Source: an uncultured Eubacteriales bacterium | GTDB taxonomy: Bacteria > Bacillota > Clostridia > Oscillospirales > UBA644 | Assembly (NCBI GenBank): GCA_934501435.1 | Contig: CAKSTW010000004.1 | Coordinates: forward strand, 186,001 to 250,000 | Reading direction: 5' to 3' | Length of the DNA: 64,000 nucleotides | Shown: positions 14,200-22,455 of the stretch, piece by piece | How the letters are laid out: every line of letters begins with the position of its first letter | How positions within the stretch are numbered: the stretch's first letter is position 1 | The notes under the pieces: generated by a model | What the model saw: the letters and a program-made list of their open reading frames with translations, nothing else | What the model was told of the DNA's origin: nothing | The model's database searches: none | Made by a program: the position numbers and the translations under genes

Positions 14200-15636
14200 A
14201 TGAGTAACACAACAGCAAAAAAAGAGAAAATGCATATCTCCGTTCTCATTACCGTTATCGTTGCCGCTCTTATCGTAGTCGGCGCGTTCGGATGGGCTAT
14301 CTGGAGAAATTCCGACGCCGCGATAAACGGAACGGTCGCTCTTACGGTAGGGGAAACCAAAGTCTCCAAAGCGGAATTTTCATATTATTACAACACGCAG
14401 GTCAATTATTTCATCAATACCTACGAACAGTCGGGACTTCTTTCCTATCTCGGAATAGACAAGACGAAGTCTCTTTCGTCCCAGACCTGTTCTTTCGATT
14501 CTTCGAAAACATGGGCAGAATATTTTGCGGAGAGCGCCGTCTCGAAGATCGAGCAGACTTACGTTCTCTATTCGGAAAGCATAAAAGCGGGCTTTACTCC
14601 CGATAACGAAGAAATACAGACTACTCTCGATCAGTATAAGACCGCATTCGAGGCTTACGCAAAAACAAGCAAGGTAAATCTCGATACCTATCTCTCTGCG
14701 GCATACGGCAAGGGCATTACCTGGGACAGATTCAAGACTTTCTTTGAAAAATCCCTCATCGCGACCCAGTACGGAAACAAAATTTCCGACGGGATAGAAG
14801 CGTCCGAAGACGAGATAACAAAGTATTTCAACGATAATAAATCGACTTATTACTCGGTAGACTACCGCTCCGTGACCTTTACTTACACCGCAAAAGACGA
14901 AGCGTCCAAGACCGAAGCCAAAAAGAAAGCCGACGAATTCGCGGCAAAGGCTGTTGACGAGGCGACCTTCAAGACTCTTGCGTGGGATCTTCTGACCGAC
15001 GAGAAGAAAGCGGAATACGAAAAGGCGGGAACTACCGACTATTCGCTCACTTCGGGCTCCACCGTCTCTACTCTTCCGGGAGACGCTTCGACATGGTTTA
15101 TGGCTGACGGAAGAAAAACCGGCGACACCACCGTTATAGATAATTCTTCTTCCTCGAATTACACCGTTTACTTCTATGTGAAATGCGCGCTCAAGGATTA
15201 TAAACTCGCAAACGTTCGCGTGCTCTTCCTTTCGTCTTCGGGAGATACCGCCGCCGACACCATCAAAGCGGCTACCGATAAGTGGAACGCTTCCGGAAAG
15301 ACCGAAGCCGATCTTGAAGCGCTTGTGAAAGAATACAACTCGGCATCCTCCAACGGCGGTCTTGTCGAAAACATAACCAAGGGATACACTGCCGACGCTG
15401 TTAACGACTGGATCTTTACCGACGGCAGAAAAGCGGGAGACTCGGCAGTCGTCGAAGATACGACCTCCGACAGCAAGGGAACTTATATCCTTTACTATGT
15501 AAGCGACGGAGACGTTTTCTGGCACTATGCTGCCGAAAGTCAGGTCAAGGGAACCAAATATAACGAAAAATACGCGGAACTCAAAAAAGGCTATGAAACC
15601 GTCAAAAAAGACGACGTCATAAAGAGCGTTTATTAA
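14200..15636 (+). CDS. Membrane-anchored SurA/PrsA-like peptidyl-prolyl isomerase
   Basis: This 478-aa extracytoplasmic protein has one N-terminal transmembrane helix (residues 15-37), a SurA-N-like helical region (KVSKAEFSYYYNTQVNYF onward), and two parvulin-like segments, the second ending SASSNGGLVENI with downstream GTYILYYVSDG. It probably folds exported proteins on the outer face of the membrane. Unlike PrsA it lacks a lipobox. Charged Lys/Glu stretches and many Ser/Thr fit a secreted protein. The ATG at 14200 follows GAAAGGTG. It has its own promoter and terminator. Confidence 0.75.
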   Translation: MSNTTAKKEKMHISVLITVIVAALIVVGAFGWAIWRNSDAAINGTVALTVGETKVSKAEFSYYYNTQVNYFINTYEQSGLLSYLGIDKTKSLSSQTCSFDSSKTWAEYFAESAVSKIEQTYVLYSESIKAGFTPDNEEIQTTLDQYKTAFEAYAKTSKVNLDTYLSAAYGKGITWDRFKTFFEKSLIATQYGNKISDGIEASEDEITKYFNDNKSTYYSVDYRSVTFTYTAKDEASKTEAKKKADEFAAKAVDEATFKTLAWDLLTDEKKAEYEKAGTTDYSLTSGSTVSTLPGDASTWFMADGRKTGDTTVIDNSSSSNYTVYFYVKCALKDYKLANVRVLFLSSSGDTAADTIKAATDKWNASGKTEADLEALVKEYNSASSNGGLVENITKGYTADAVNDWIFTDGRKAGDSAVVEDTTSDSKGTYILYYVSDGDVFWHYAAESQVKGTKYNEKYAELKKGYETVKKDDVIKSVY

Positions 15637-15650
15637 AAAAATCAGAAAAA

Positions 15651-15676
15651 AAGGGAGCCGAAAGGCTCCTTTTTTA
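15651..15676 (+). terminator. Terminator after the parvulin-like gene
   Basis: Stem GGAGCC / GGCTCC extended by A-T pairs, loop GAAA, then a T-run. Confidence 0.88.
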
Positions 15677-15703
15677 TTTCGACACAAATTGCGTTTCGTG
15701 TTC

Positions 15704-15732
15704 TTCAATTTCGTTTCTTCGTTTTGTATAAT
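15704..15732 (+). promoter_or_regulatory. Promoter of the TetR cassette
   Basis: TTCAAT (15704-15709), 17 nt, TATAAT (15727-15732). Confidence 0.65.
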
Positions 15733-15743
15733 ACAAGTACAGT

Positions 15744-15769
15744 CAGACAGATAAAAGTTTCGCTGTCTG
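15744..15769. promoter_or_regulatory. Inverted repeat downstream of the cassette promoter (candidate TetR operator)
   Basis: CAGACAG (15744-15750) and CTGTCTG (15763-15769), separated by 12 nt, lie just after the -10 element, where a repressor would block transcription. The TetR gene is the third gene of the unit. The spacing is wider than in many TetR operators. Confidence 0.4.
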
Positions 15770-15788
15770 CAAAAAGGAGGAAACAAAA

Positions 15789-16148
15789 ATGAACACGGAT
15801 AAAATTTATGCGGAAAATCTTGCGAACGAATATTCGCCGAAAAACGATTCGAAGGTCGTTGCCTTAAAAAAGCTTGACGCCAAGGCGAAACTTCCGGCTC
15901 ACATCTTCGCCTATTCTTTCGGAACGGTCTTTGCCCTCGTTTTCGGAACGGGAATGTGCCTTGCAATGAACGTTATCGGAAACGGAAGCACGGCGGACTT
16001 TGTAATGGGAATAGTCGTCGGAATTATAGGTCTTGCGGGCGTAAGCGTAAACTATCCTATATTCAATAAAATTCTCGAAAACGGAAAGAAAAAATACGCT
16101 TTTGAAATAATGCAGCTTGCCAAAGAAATAAGTGAAACCGAAGAATGA
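15789..16148 (+). CDS. Two-pass membrane protein of unknown function
   Basis: A 119-aa protein with a charged N-terminal 35 residues, two hydrophobic helices (about 40-65 and 73-93), and a charged C-terminal helix. I recognise the pattern of a small clostridial membrane protein often found beside TetR genes, but no function is known. AAGGAGG lies 8 nt before the ATG. Its stop overlaps the start of the next frame (ATGA), so it heads an operon with the frameshifted membrane gene and the TetR regulator. Confidence 0.7.
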   Translation: MNTDKIYAENLANEYSPKNDSKVVALKKLDAKAKLPAHIFAYSFGTVFALVFGTGMCLAMNVIGNGSTADFVMGIVVGIIGLAGVSVNYPIFNKILENGKKKYAFEIMQLAKEISETEE

Positions 16149-16770
16149 AAAAACAGCTTGTTTTCTTAAAAAACAGGTTCCGCGAAGATATGTTTTTCGG
16201 GGTTTACCCGGGATGTGCGGCGTGCTTTTTCTTCGCTCTCTTCAAGGCGATATCGGGGGCTCTTTTCGGGTCGCCGCTTTTCGCCGTTTATGCGGTTTAC
16301 TATCTTTGTCTCGGCTTAATGCGGCTTCGGCTTATTTTTGCGTGGCGGAAAAACGGCGGATACGAATATGAAATGAAATGCCGCCGGCAGACCGCAAAAT
16401 TTCTGCTCCTGCTTAATCTTCCGATGGGCGCGTTATGTTCTTTATCGTTACCGGCGACGCGTATTCTCCCTATTCCGGAAATCTTATATACGCCGCGGCG
16501 ACCTATACTTTTTATATGGCGACCGTCGCTTTTATAGGAGCCGTCAAAAATAAAAAGGTCGGAAGCCCGATACTGTCGACCGCAAAAGACTTAAATATAG
16601 TCTCTGCTCTGATGTCGGTTTTGGGGCTTCAAAACGCTTTAATTTCCCGTTTTTCGGAAAGTGCGGAAGACTACCGCAGACTGATGAACGGGCTTACGGG
16701 CGCGGGCGTGTGGCTCGCGGTTATCGTTCTTTCCGTTATTATGTCGGCGAAAGGAGAAAAACATGAATAA
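16145..16770 (+). pseudogene. Multi-pass membrane protein gene interrupted by a frameshift
   Basis: Two frames join into one protein of about 205 aa. The first runs from ATG 16145 to about residue 97 (ending NLPMGAL); the second continues in another frame from about 16435 with FFIVTGDAYSPY and the conserved-looking ASYTFY-type segment AATYTFYMATVAFIGAVKN, then SPILSTAKDLN. The break is at or near GCGTTATGTTC (16430-16440) and fits loss of one base; no slippery heptamer is visible. After the break the first frame runs 34 more residues of unlikely sequence. It could be a genuine pseudogene or an assembly error. The second frame has its own ATG at 16435 but no good ribosome site. Confidence 0.7.
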
Positions 16771-17344
16771 ATCCGAAAGCAAATATTTCAATACTGCCGT
16801 CCGTATGGACGAAGCGTTCCTTTCTCTTATCGAGAAAAAGGGTTTCGAATATATAACGGTCAAAGAAATATGTGCCGCCGCGGGCGTTCACCGTTCGACC
16901 TTTTATCTGCATTACGAGACCGTCGCCGATTTGCTTGACGAGACGGTGAAGTATATGCACGGAAATTTTCTTTCGTATTTCGATATCGAAAGCGGTGCTT
17001 TTATTCAAAAACTTCATGACTGCCCCGAAAACGAACTTATGCTGATAACTCCGCAGTATCTTCTGCCGTATCTTACCTATGTAAAGGAAAACAGGAGGCT
17101 TTACGGGGCGGTGATGAAAAGACCGTCGGCGTTTCTTGCCGAGGGTTCGTATAACGCGATGTTCAGGCATGTTTTCGACCCGATTCTTGCCCGTTTTTCC
17201 GTCCCGGAAGAAAAAAGGGAATATATCATGGCTTTTTATCTAAACGGCATTTCCGCAATAGTCGCAAGGTGGATAAAAGGCGGCTGCAAAGAATCAGAAG
17301 ATTTCGTTTCGGGACTTATAATCGATTGTATTCCGAGAAAATGA
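16763..17344 (+). CDS. TetR-family transcriptional regulator
   Basis: The 193-aa regulator has the TetR helix-turn-helix in residues 30-52: ITVKEICAAAGVHRSTFYLHY. The C-terminal two thirds form a divergent ligand-binding helical domain ending GLIIDCIPRK, like the TetR_C_33-type regulators of Clostridia. It overlaps the membrane gene by 8 nt and has GGAGAAA before its ATG. It is likely an autorepressor of this three-gene cassette through an inverted repeat at 15744-15769. Confidence 0.88.
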   Translation: MNKSESKYFNTAVRMDEAFLSLIEKKGFEYITVKEICAAAGVHRSTFYLHYETVADLLDETVKYMHGNFLSYFDIESGAFIQKLHDCPENELMLITPQYLLPYLTYVKENRRLYGAVMKRPSAFLAEGSYNAMFRHVFDPILARFSVPEEKREYIMAFYLNGISAIVARWIKGGCKESEDFVSGLIIDCIPRK

Positions 17345-17374
17345 AAAAAAGGGGCACTCTGTGTCCCTTTTTTA
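17345..17374 (+). terminator. Terminator after the TetR gene
   Basis: Stem AAAAAGGGGCAC / GTGTCCCTTTTT with a 3-nt loop (TCT), directly behind the stop. Confidence 0.85.
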
Positions 17375-17434
17375 TGTTGTTTAATTGATAAAGGCGGCGA
17401 TTACATGCCCGCTTGCGCGGGACCCTAATCGGAT

Positions 17435-17466
17435 AAAAAAAGACAGCCCAAAGGCTGTCTTTTTTT
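17435..17466 (-). terminator. Terminator of the tRNA-Leu gene
   Basis: A stem of about 13 bp (GACAGCC / GGCTGTC with A/T extensions), loop CAAA; on the minus strand it directly follows the tRNA CCA. Confidence 0.88.
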
Positions 17467-17550
17467 GGTGCAAGAGAGGAGACTTGAACTCCCACGAAAT
17501 TAATCACACGCCCCTCAAACGTGCGCGTCTGCCGGTTCCGCCACTCTTGC
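17466..17550 (-). tRNA. tRNA-Leu (anticodon GAG)
   Basis: On the minus strand an 85-nt class II tRNA. The acceptor GCAAGAG pairs with CTCTTGC. The anticodon stem CACGT/GCGTG holds loop TTGAGGG, anticodon GAG (reads CTC/CTT). A long variable arm follows, the T-loop is TTCAAGT, and CCA is encoded (17468-17466). It has its own consensus promoter and terminator, so it is a single-gene transcription unit. Confidence 0.95.
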
Positions 17551-17570
17551 GTATCGGAATTTGCTTGAAT

Positions 17571-17599
17571 ATTATATCATGCTTTTCGGGGCTTGTCAA
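17571..17599 (-). promoter_or_regulatory. Promoter of tRNA-Leu
   Basis: On the minus strand TTGACA (17599-17594), 17 nt, TATAAT (17576-17571), a perfect consensus. Confidence 0.9.
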
Positions 17600-17660
17600 G
17601 CGGTTTTTCTGAGTTCACACAAATTTTACAGTTGCGTCTTTTATAGTTTGGCTTTGCGCC

Positions 17661-17689
17661 TTGACAGGATGTCAATAAAACAGTATAAT
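17661..17689 (+). promoter_or_regulatory. Promoter of the yicC-rsgA operon
   Basis: TTGACA (17661-17666), 17 nt, TATAAT (17684-17689). No other promoter as good as this was seen before 27.9 kb on the plus strand. Confidence 0.9.
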
Positions 17690-17753
17690 ATAATAGTATA
17701 AGTATATAAAATGGGGTAGGTGCCGCAAAAGCGCCTATCTTCGGAGGATCAGA

Positions 17754-18653
17754 ATGATAAGAAGTATGACGGGCTACGGACGCGCCCGCAAAATAATCGG
17801 AGACAGAGACGTTACCGTTGAACTGAAGTCCGTAAATCATCGGTATTGCGAAACGTTTATAAGAATTCCGCGTTCCTATATGCAGATCGAGGATATTCTC
17901 CGCGGCTATCTGCAGAAAAATATTCACCGCGGCAAGATCGAGGTCTCGGTCAATATCGACAGGACCGAAAACGCGCCCGCGCCGGCGCTTAAAACGGACG
18001 ACGCGCTGCTTGCGGAATACATTAAGGCTCTGAGGGCGGCGTCTGAAAAATACGGGCTTGCCGACGACCTTACCGCAACTTCCGTTCTCCGCTTTCCGGA
18101 CGTTCTTCAAAGAGACAGGGAAGACCCCGATACCGACGAACTCTGGGCGGCGGTAAAGGAAACCGTGGACGAAGCATTGACCGCGTTCTTTGCCCAAAGA
18201 GAAAGGGAAGGCGTTTTCCTTGTGAACGACATCGTCGAAAAGTGCGGAGAGATCGAAGAACACGTAAAGTATATCGAAAGCCGTTCGGGAGAACTCATGG
18301 CTGAGTACAAAGAAAAACTCGAGGCGAGAATTTCCGAACTGCTCGGCGACAGACATCCTGACGAGCAGCGCGTTCTGACCGAAGTCGCCGTTATGGCGGA
18401 CAAGACCGCGATCGACGAAGAACTCGTAAGGCTTGCGTCTCACACGCAGAACCTGCGCAATATTCTTTCCGGCGCAATGATGAAAAAAGAAGCGGAACCG
18501 GTCGGTAAAAAGGTCGATTTCATAATTCAGGAAATGAACAGGGAGACCAACACCGTTTCTTCAAAGATAGGCGATATGGACGTGACTCTTCACGTTATCG
18601 AAGTCAAAAACTGCATAGAAAAGATACGCGAACAGATACAGAATATCGAATAG
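17754..18653 (+). CDS. yicC: YicC/YloC-family endoribonuclease
   Basis: A 299-aa cytoplasmic protein starting with the family hallmark MIRSMTGYGRA; the middle carries NIDRTENAP and the C-terminus the conserved DMDVTLHVIEVKNCIEKIRE segment. YicC and YloC cleave RNA, including small regulatory RNAs. The ATG is preceded by CGGAGG. It is the first gene of an 11-gene operon and sits 10 nt before remA, as in Bacillus yloC-remA-gmk. Confidence 0.93.
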   Translation: MIRSMTGYGRARKIIGDRDVTVELKSVNHRYCETFIRIPRSYMQIEDILRGYLQKNIHRGKIEVSVNIDRTENAPAPALKTDDALLAEYIKALRAASEKYGLADDLTATSVLRFPDVLQRDREDPDTDELWAAVKETVDEALTAFFAQREREGVFLVNDIVEKCGEIEEHVKYIESRSGELMAEYKEKLEARISELLGDRHPDEQRVLTEVAVMADKTAIDEELVRLASHTQNLRNILSGAMMKKEAEPVGKKVDFIIQEMNRETNTVSSKIGDMDVTLHVIEVKNCIEKIREQIQNIE

Positions 18654-18663
18654 AGGTAATAAT

Positions 18664-18945
18664 ATGAAACTTATAAGCATAGGCTTCGGAAACGTCGTCG
18701 TCGCCGCAAGACTTGTCGCCGTCGTAAGCCCCGATTCTTCCCCGATAAAGAGGATAATTCAGGACGCGCGCGACAAGGGAACCCTTATCGACGCGACTTA
18801 CGGAAGACGGACGAGAGCCGTTATAATAACCGACAGCGACCATATAATCCTTTCGGCGGTCCAGGCGGAAACAATAGCGAACAGAATACGCAGCAACAGA
18901 GAGGACGACGAGGACGATATCCTGGAGGACGAAGACGGTGAATAA
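18664..18945 (+). CDS. remA: RemA-family DNA-binding protein (DUF370)
   Basis: The 93-aa protein has the DUF370 signature ISIGFGNVVVAARLVAVVSP, ATYGRRTRAVIITDSDHIIL and a C-terminal acidic tail of Asp/Glu repeats. In Bacillus, RemA is a ring-forming DNA-binding activator of matrix and osmoprotection genes; in Clostridia its role is mostly unknown. The acidic tail (EDDEDDILEDEDGE) is longer than usual. It overlaps gmk by 8 nt. Confidence 0.92.
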   Translation: MKLISIGFGNVVVAARLVAVVSPDSSPIKRIIQDARDKGTLIDATYGRRTRAVIITDSDHIILSAVQAETIANRIRSNREDDEDDILEDEDGE

Positions 18946-19504
18946 AGGCGCTTTGCTTGTCCTGTCGGGGCCGTCGGGCGTCGGAAAAGGCACGGTCCTT
19001 GCCGAGGTCTTAAAGAAATATTCCCCCGACGACCTTTTCTTTTCGGTATCGGTTACGACAAGAGACGCGAGACCCGGCGAAAAGGACGGCGTGAACTATC
19101 ACTACATAACCCGCGAAAAGTTCGACGATATACTTAAAAACGACGGACTTTTAGAGCATAATATCTTCTGCGGGACCTGCTACGGAACTCCCGTCGAACC
19201 GGTGAAAAAGGCTCTTGCCGACGGGAAACTCGTAATTCTTGAAATAGACGTCAACGGAATGAGACAGGTCATAAAGAAATTCCCCGACGCCGTGACCGTT
19301 TTCATTTCTCCCCCCTCGAAAGAGGAACTCGAACGCAGGATACGCGGACGGGGAACGGAGAGCGAGGAACAACTCACAAAACGCCTCGGAGAAGCGGCAA
19401 GAGAACTCGAAGCGGCAAAAGAATATAAATACGTCGTCGTCAACGACGATTTTGACAAAGCCGTCGGAGATCTTTCCGAAATAATCAAAAAGCATTACAA
19501 ATAA
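18938..19504 (+). CDS. gmk: Guanylate kinase
   Basis: The 188-aa enzyme phosphorylates GMP to GDP. P-loop SGPSGVGKGTV (about 9-19), GMP-binding VSVTTRDARPGEKDGVNYHY, and the lid with IRGRGTESEEQL are all present. The start is a GTG at 18938 behind GGAGG inside remA. It links this operon to (p)ppGpp control, since guanylate kinase of Firmicutes is a (p)ppGpp target. Confidence 0.96.
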   Translation: MNKGALLVLSGPSGVGKGTVLAEVLKKYSPDDLFFSVSVTTRDARPGEKDGVNYHYITREKFDDILKNDGLLEHNIFCGTCYGTPVEPVKKALADGKLVILEIDVNGMRQVIKKFPDAVTVFISPPSKEELERRIRGRGTESEEQLTKRLGEAARELEAAKEYKYVVVNDDFDKAVGDLSEIIKKHYK

Positions 19505-19529
19505 ATTTATATATAAGGAGATAATTATT

Positions 19530-19748
19530 ATGATGTTATACCCCAGCGTCGGCGAATTGGTAAAAGGCGACAATAAATGCAGATATTCCCTTGTTATAGC
19601 TGTTGCCCAGAAAGCAAGAGAGATTGCGGAAGAAGCGGAAAAAAGCGGCGAACCCCTTGACGGAAAGCCGATAACTCTTGCGGTAAAATCCTTTGCCGAC
19701 GGTAAATGCAGTTTCAGAGAACTTCCTTACGAAGAGGAAAACATTTAA
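19530..19748 (+). CDS. rpoZ: RNA polymerase omega subunit
   Basis: A 72-aa small subunit with the omega signature KCRYSLVIAVAQKAREI and KPITLAVKSFADGKC. It aids assembly of the beta' subunit. Position between gmk and priA is standard. The first two codons are both ATG (19530 and 19533); AAGGAG lies upstream. coaBC, which usually follows, is missing. Confidence 0.93.
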   Translation: MMLYPSVGELVKGDNKCRYSLVIAVAQKAREIAEEAEKSGEPLDGKPITLAVKSFADGKCSFRELPYEEENI

Positions 19749-19756
19749 CTTAAACC

Positions 19757-21970
19757 ATGAAAAAATTCGTCACTGTCGCGGTAAAGACCGTTTATATCGC
19801 CGATAAACCGTATACCTACGAAGTCCCGGAAAACGCTTTTGCCGAAGTCGGAAGTCTTGTAAAAGTTCCGTTCGGTAAAGGCGACAAAACCTGCGACGGC
19901 GTGGTCCTTTCGGTTTTCGAAGACGGAGAAAAAGAGGGCGTGAAAACGCTTTCCTCGGTTTATCCGTTTTCTGTCGGCGAAAGGGGCGTAAAACTTGCGC
20001 TCTATATAAAAAACCGCTATTTCTGTTCGCTTTTCGACGCGTTCAGGCTCCTGACCCCGTCTTTTTCGGGGACGGGAAGCGCCCCGGTCTTTGATAAATA
20101 CGCGGCTTTGGCGGAGAATTTTGACGAAAAAAAAGTCAAAAGCGACAAACAGAAAAAGGTCGTTTCCGCGCTCGGTTCGGGCGAAAAAAGCCTTGAAGAA
20201 CTTGTTTTCGAGACCGCAGTCTCCCGTTCGGTAATTTCGACGCTCGAAAAAAACGGCGTTATAAAAATTTCGATGCGGCAGAGAATGAGGACGCCCCTGT
20301 CTCTTCTGAACGCGATGAATACGCCGCCCGAAAAAAACGCGCTCAACGCCGAACAGCAGAAGGCGTTTGACGAAATTTCCGCGAACCTCGGCACCGGCAG
20401 ATGTCATCTTCTCTACGGAGTTACGGGCAGTGGAAAAACACACGTTTTCCTTTCTCTTATCGACAAGGTGCTTGCCGACGGAAAAAGCGCCCTGCTTCTT
20501 CTTCCCGAAATTTCCCTTACCTTTCAGGTGGTAAACCGTTTCTGCTCCTATTACGGAAAGAAAGTCGCACTTCTGCACAGCGGACTTTCCAAAGGCGAAA
20601 AAAGCGACGAATGGGAAAGAATTCAAAGGGGAGAGGCGACGGTCGTTATCGGCACACGTTCCGCGGTCTTTGCTCCCGTCAAAAACCTCGGTATCATAAT
20701 AATCGACGAGGAACAGGAGCATACCTACAAGTCGGAAATGACCCCGAAATACCACGCGAGGGAAATTGCCGCATACCGCGCGGCAAACGAAAAAGCGCTT
20801 CTGTTGCTTGCCTCCGCAACTCCGTCTTTTGAAAGTTTTTACAAGGCGCAGAACGGAATTATCGGCTTTTCTTCCCTTACAAAACGCTATAATCTTCAGC
20901 CTCTGCCGAAAGTAATAACCGTAGACCTCGGAAACGAGATGTATGCGGGAAACACTCTTTCGATAAGCCGGACGCTTGCAAAAGAGATGGAAGAAAATCT
21001 GCGCCGCGGCGAGCAGACCATTTTATTTATGAACAGGCGGGGACACAGTTCGTATATCGCGTGTCCGAAATGCAAATATGTATACCGCTGTCCGAACTGC
21101 GGGATCGCGCTGAATTTCCACGCAAGCGACGGACTTTTGCACTGCCACTACTGCAACCATACCGAAAAAGCGCCGACTTCCTGCCGCGACTGCGGAACGG
21201 AAACTTTAAGATACAGCGGAACAGGCACTCAGAAAGTCGAAGAACAGATAAAGAAACTTTTCCCCGAAATAAAACTTCTGCGAATGGACGCCGACAGCAT
21301 TTCGGGAAAAAACGGCAGAGACGAAATTTTAACGGCATTCGGTTCGGGCGAATACGACGTGCTTCTCGGCACCCAGATGATAACGAAGGGGCTCGATTTC
21401 CCGAACGTTACCCTTGTCGGGGTCTTAAACGCGGACGGACTTCTGTATTCCTCCGATTTCAGAGCCTACGAAAGGACTTTTTCCCTTATAACGCAGGTCA
21501 CGGGAAGAGCGGGAAGAGCCGAAAAGCAGGGCAGGGCGGTCGTTCAGACCTATTCGCCCGCTCACGAAGTTTTGAAATTTGCTTACGGGCAGGACTATAC
21601 GGGCTTTTACGAAGATCAGATAAAACTCCGAAAAACGCTTTTATATCCGCCTTTCTGCGATATCTGTCAGGTCGTCTTTACAGCCCCGGGAGAAGAAAAC
21701 GCTTTCGCGGCGGCGGACAGATTTATTGAAAATACCGCGTCTCTTCTTGAAAAAGAAGAAAATTCCGCAATAAAAATGAGTATAATAAAACCGCGGGCGA
21801 CAGCCGTTCCTCTTGTCGACGGAAAAAGTCGGGTGAGGATACTTATAAAATGCCGCGACGATAAAAAAACGCGTGCGCTTGTTTCGGAAGTCTACGACGG
21901 TTTTATCAAAAATAAAGAAAACAAAGGCGTCGGCGTTGCCGTCGATATGAACCCGCTGACGATTTTATAG
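19757..21970 (+). CDS. priA: Primosomal protein N' (replication restart helicase PriA)
   Basis: A 737-aa helicase that reloads the replisome at stalled forks. N-terminal 3'-DNA-binding domain (TYEVPENAFAEVGSLVKVPFG), Walker A GVTGSGKTHVF (about residues 220-230), Walker B IIIDEEQEHTYK, and eight zinc-binding cysteines in CPKCKYVYRCPNC ... CHYCNH ... CRDCG. Helicase motifs QVTGRAGRAEK and GTQMITKGLDFPNVTLV follow. The Walker B tetrad is DEEQ where most PriA proteins have DEEH, a likely tolerated change. Only 8 nt separate it from def. Confidence 0.96.
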   Translation: MKKFVTVAVKTVYIADKPYTYEVPENAFAEVGSLVKVPFGKGDKTCDGVVLSVFEDGEKEGVKTLSSVYPFSVGERGVKLALYIKNRYFCSLFDAFRLLTPSFSGTGSAPVFDKYAALAENFDEKKVKSDKQKKVVSALGSGEKSLEELVFETAVSRSVISTLEKNGVIKISMRQRMRTPLSLLNAMNTPPEKNALNAEQQKAFDEISANLGTGRCHLLYGVTGSGKTHVFLSLIDKVLADGKSALLLLPEISLTFQVVNRFCSYYGKKVALLHSGLSKGEKSDEWERIQRGEATVVIGTRSAVFAPVKNLGIIIIDEEQEHTYKSEMTPKYHAREIAAYRAANEKALLLLASATPSFESFYKAQNGIIGFSSLTKRYNLQPLPKVITVDLGNEMYAGNTLSISRTLAKEMEENLRRGEQTILFMNRRGHSSYIACPKCKYVYRCPNCGIALNFHASDGLLHCHYCNHTEKAPTSCRDCGTETLRYSGTGTQKVEEQIKKLFPEIKLLRMDADSISGKNGRDEILTAFGSGEYDVLLGTQMITKGLDFPNVTLVGVLNADGLLYSSDFRAYERTFSLITQVTGRAGRAEKQGRAVVQTYSPAHEVLKFAYGQDYTGFYEDQIKLRKTLLYPPFCDICQVVFTAPGEENAFAAADRFIENTASLLEKEENSAIKMSIIKPRATAVPLVDGKSRVRILIKCRDDKKTRALVSEVYDGFIKNKENKGVGVAVDMNPLTIL

Positions 21971-21978
21971 GTGATTTT

Positions 21979-22455
21979 ATGGGACTCAGAAGAATAGTAA
22001 AAGAGGGGTACGAATCCCTCTCGAAAGTTTGCCGACCCGTCGAAAAATTCGATAAGAAACTTGAGATTCTGGCGGAAGACCTTACCGATACGCTTATCGA
22101 CGCGAGCGGCGCGGGACTTGCCGCTCCTCAGGTGGGAGTCGTCCGCCGCGTTGTCGCGGTCCTTGACGACGACGATGAAACGGTGCTTATTTTGGTAAAC
22201 CCCAAAATAATAAAGACCGAGGGAACGCAGGAATATATCGAAGGCTGTCTTTCGATCCCGGGAGTATGGGGAAGAACGGTTAGACCCGCGAAAGTCACCG
22301 TTAAGGCGCAGGATATCAAGGGCAACTTTTTCGAACTTACGAGAGAGGGCAGGACCGCGGTCTGCTTCTGCCACGAAATAGACCACCTGAACGGTATCCT
22401 TTTCAGAGAACACGTCACCGAATATATAGACGAGAGCGAGCTTGAGACGGAATGA
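21979..22455 (+). CDS. def: Peptide deformylase
   Basis: A 158-aa metalloenzyme that removes the formyl group from nascent N-termini. All three motifs are intact: GAGLAAPQVGV, EGCLSIPG (zinc Cys) and CHEIDHLNG (HExxH). It overlaps fmt by 4 nt, so formylation and deformylation enzymes are coupled. Confidence 0.97.
   Translation: MGLRRIVKEGYESLSKVCRPVEKFDKKLEILAEDLTDTLIDASGAGLAAPQVGVVRRVVAVLDDDDETVLILVNPKIIKTEGTQEYIEGCLSIPGVWGRTVRPAKVTVKAQDIKGNFFELTREGRTAVCFCHEIDHLNGILFREHVTEYIDESELETE

Noticed and set aside
14380..15966. Long minus-strand frame (528 codons) over the parvulin-like gene
   Set aside because: Antisense shadow; it crosses a strong terminator and promoter and lacks domain signals.
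16430..16540. Programmed frameshift in the membrane gene
   Set aside because: No slippery heptamer or downstream pseudoknot-like structure is visible; mutation or indel error is simpler.
17400..17434. Hairpin CCCGCTTGCGCGGG as a second tRNA or riboswitch
   Set aside because: Too short and isolated; it lies between two terminators without a gene behind it.
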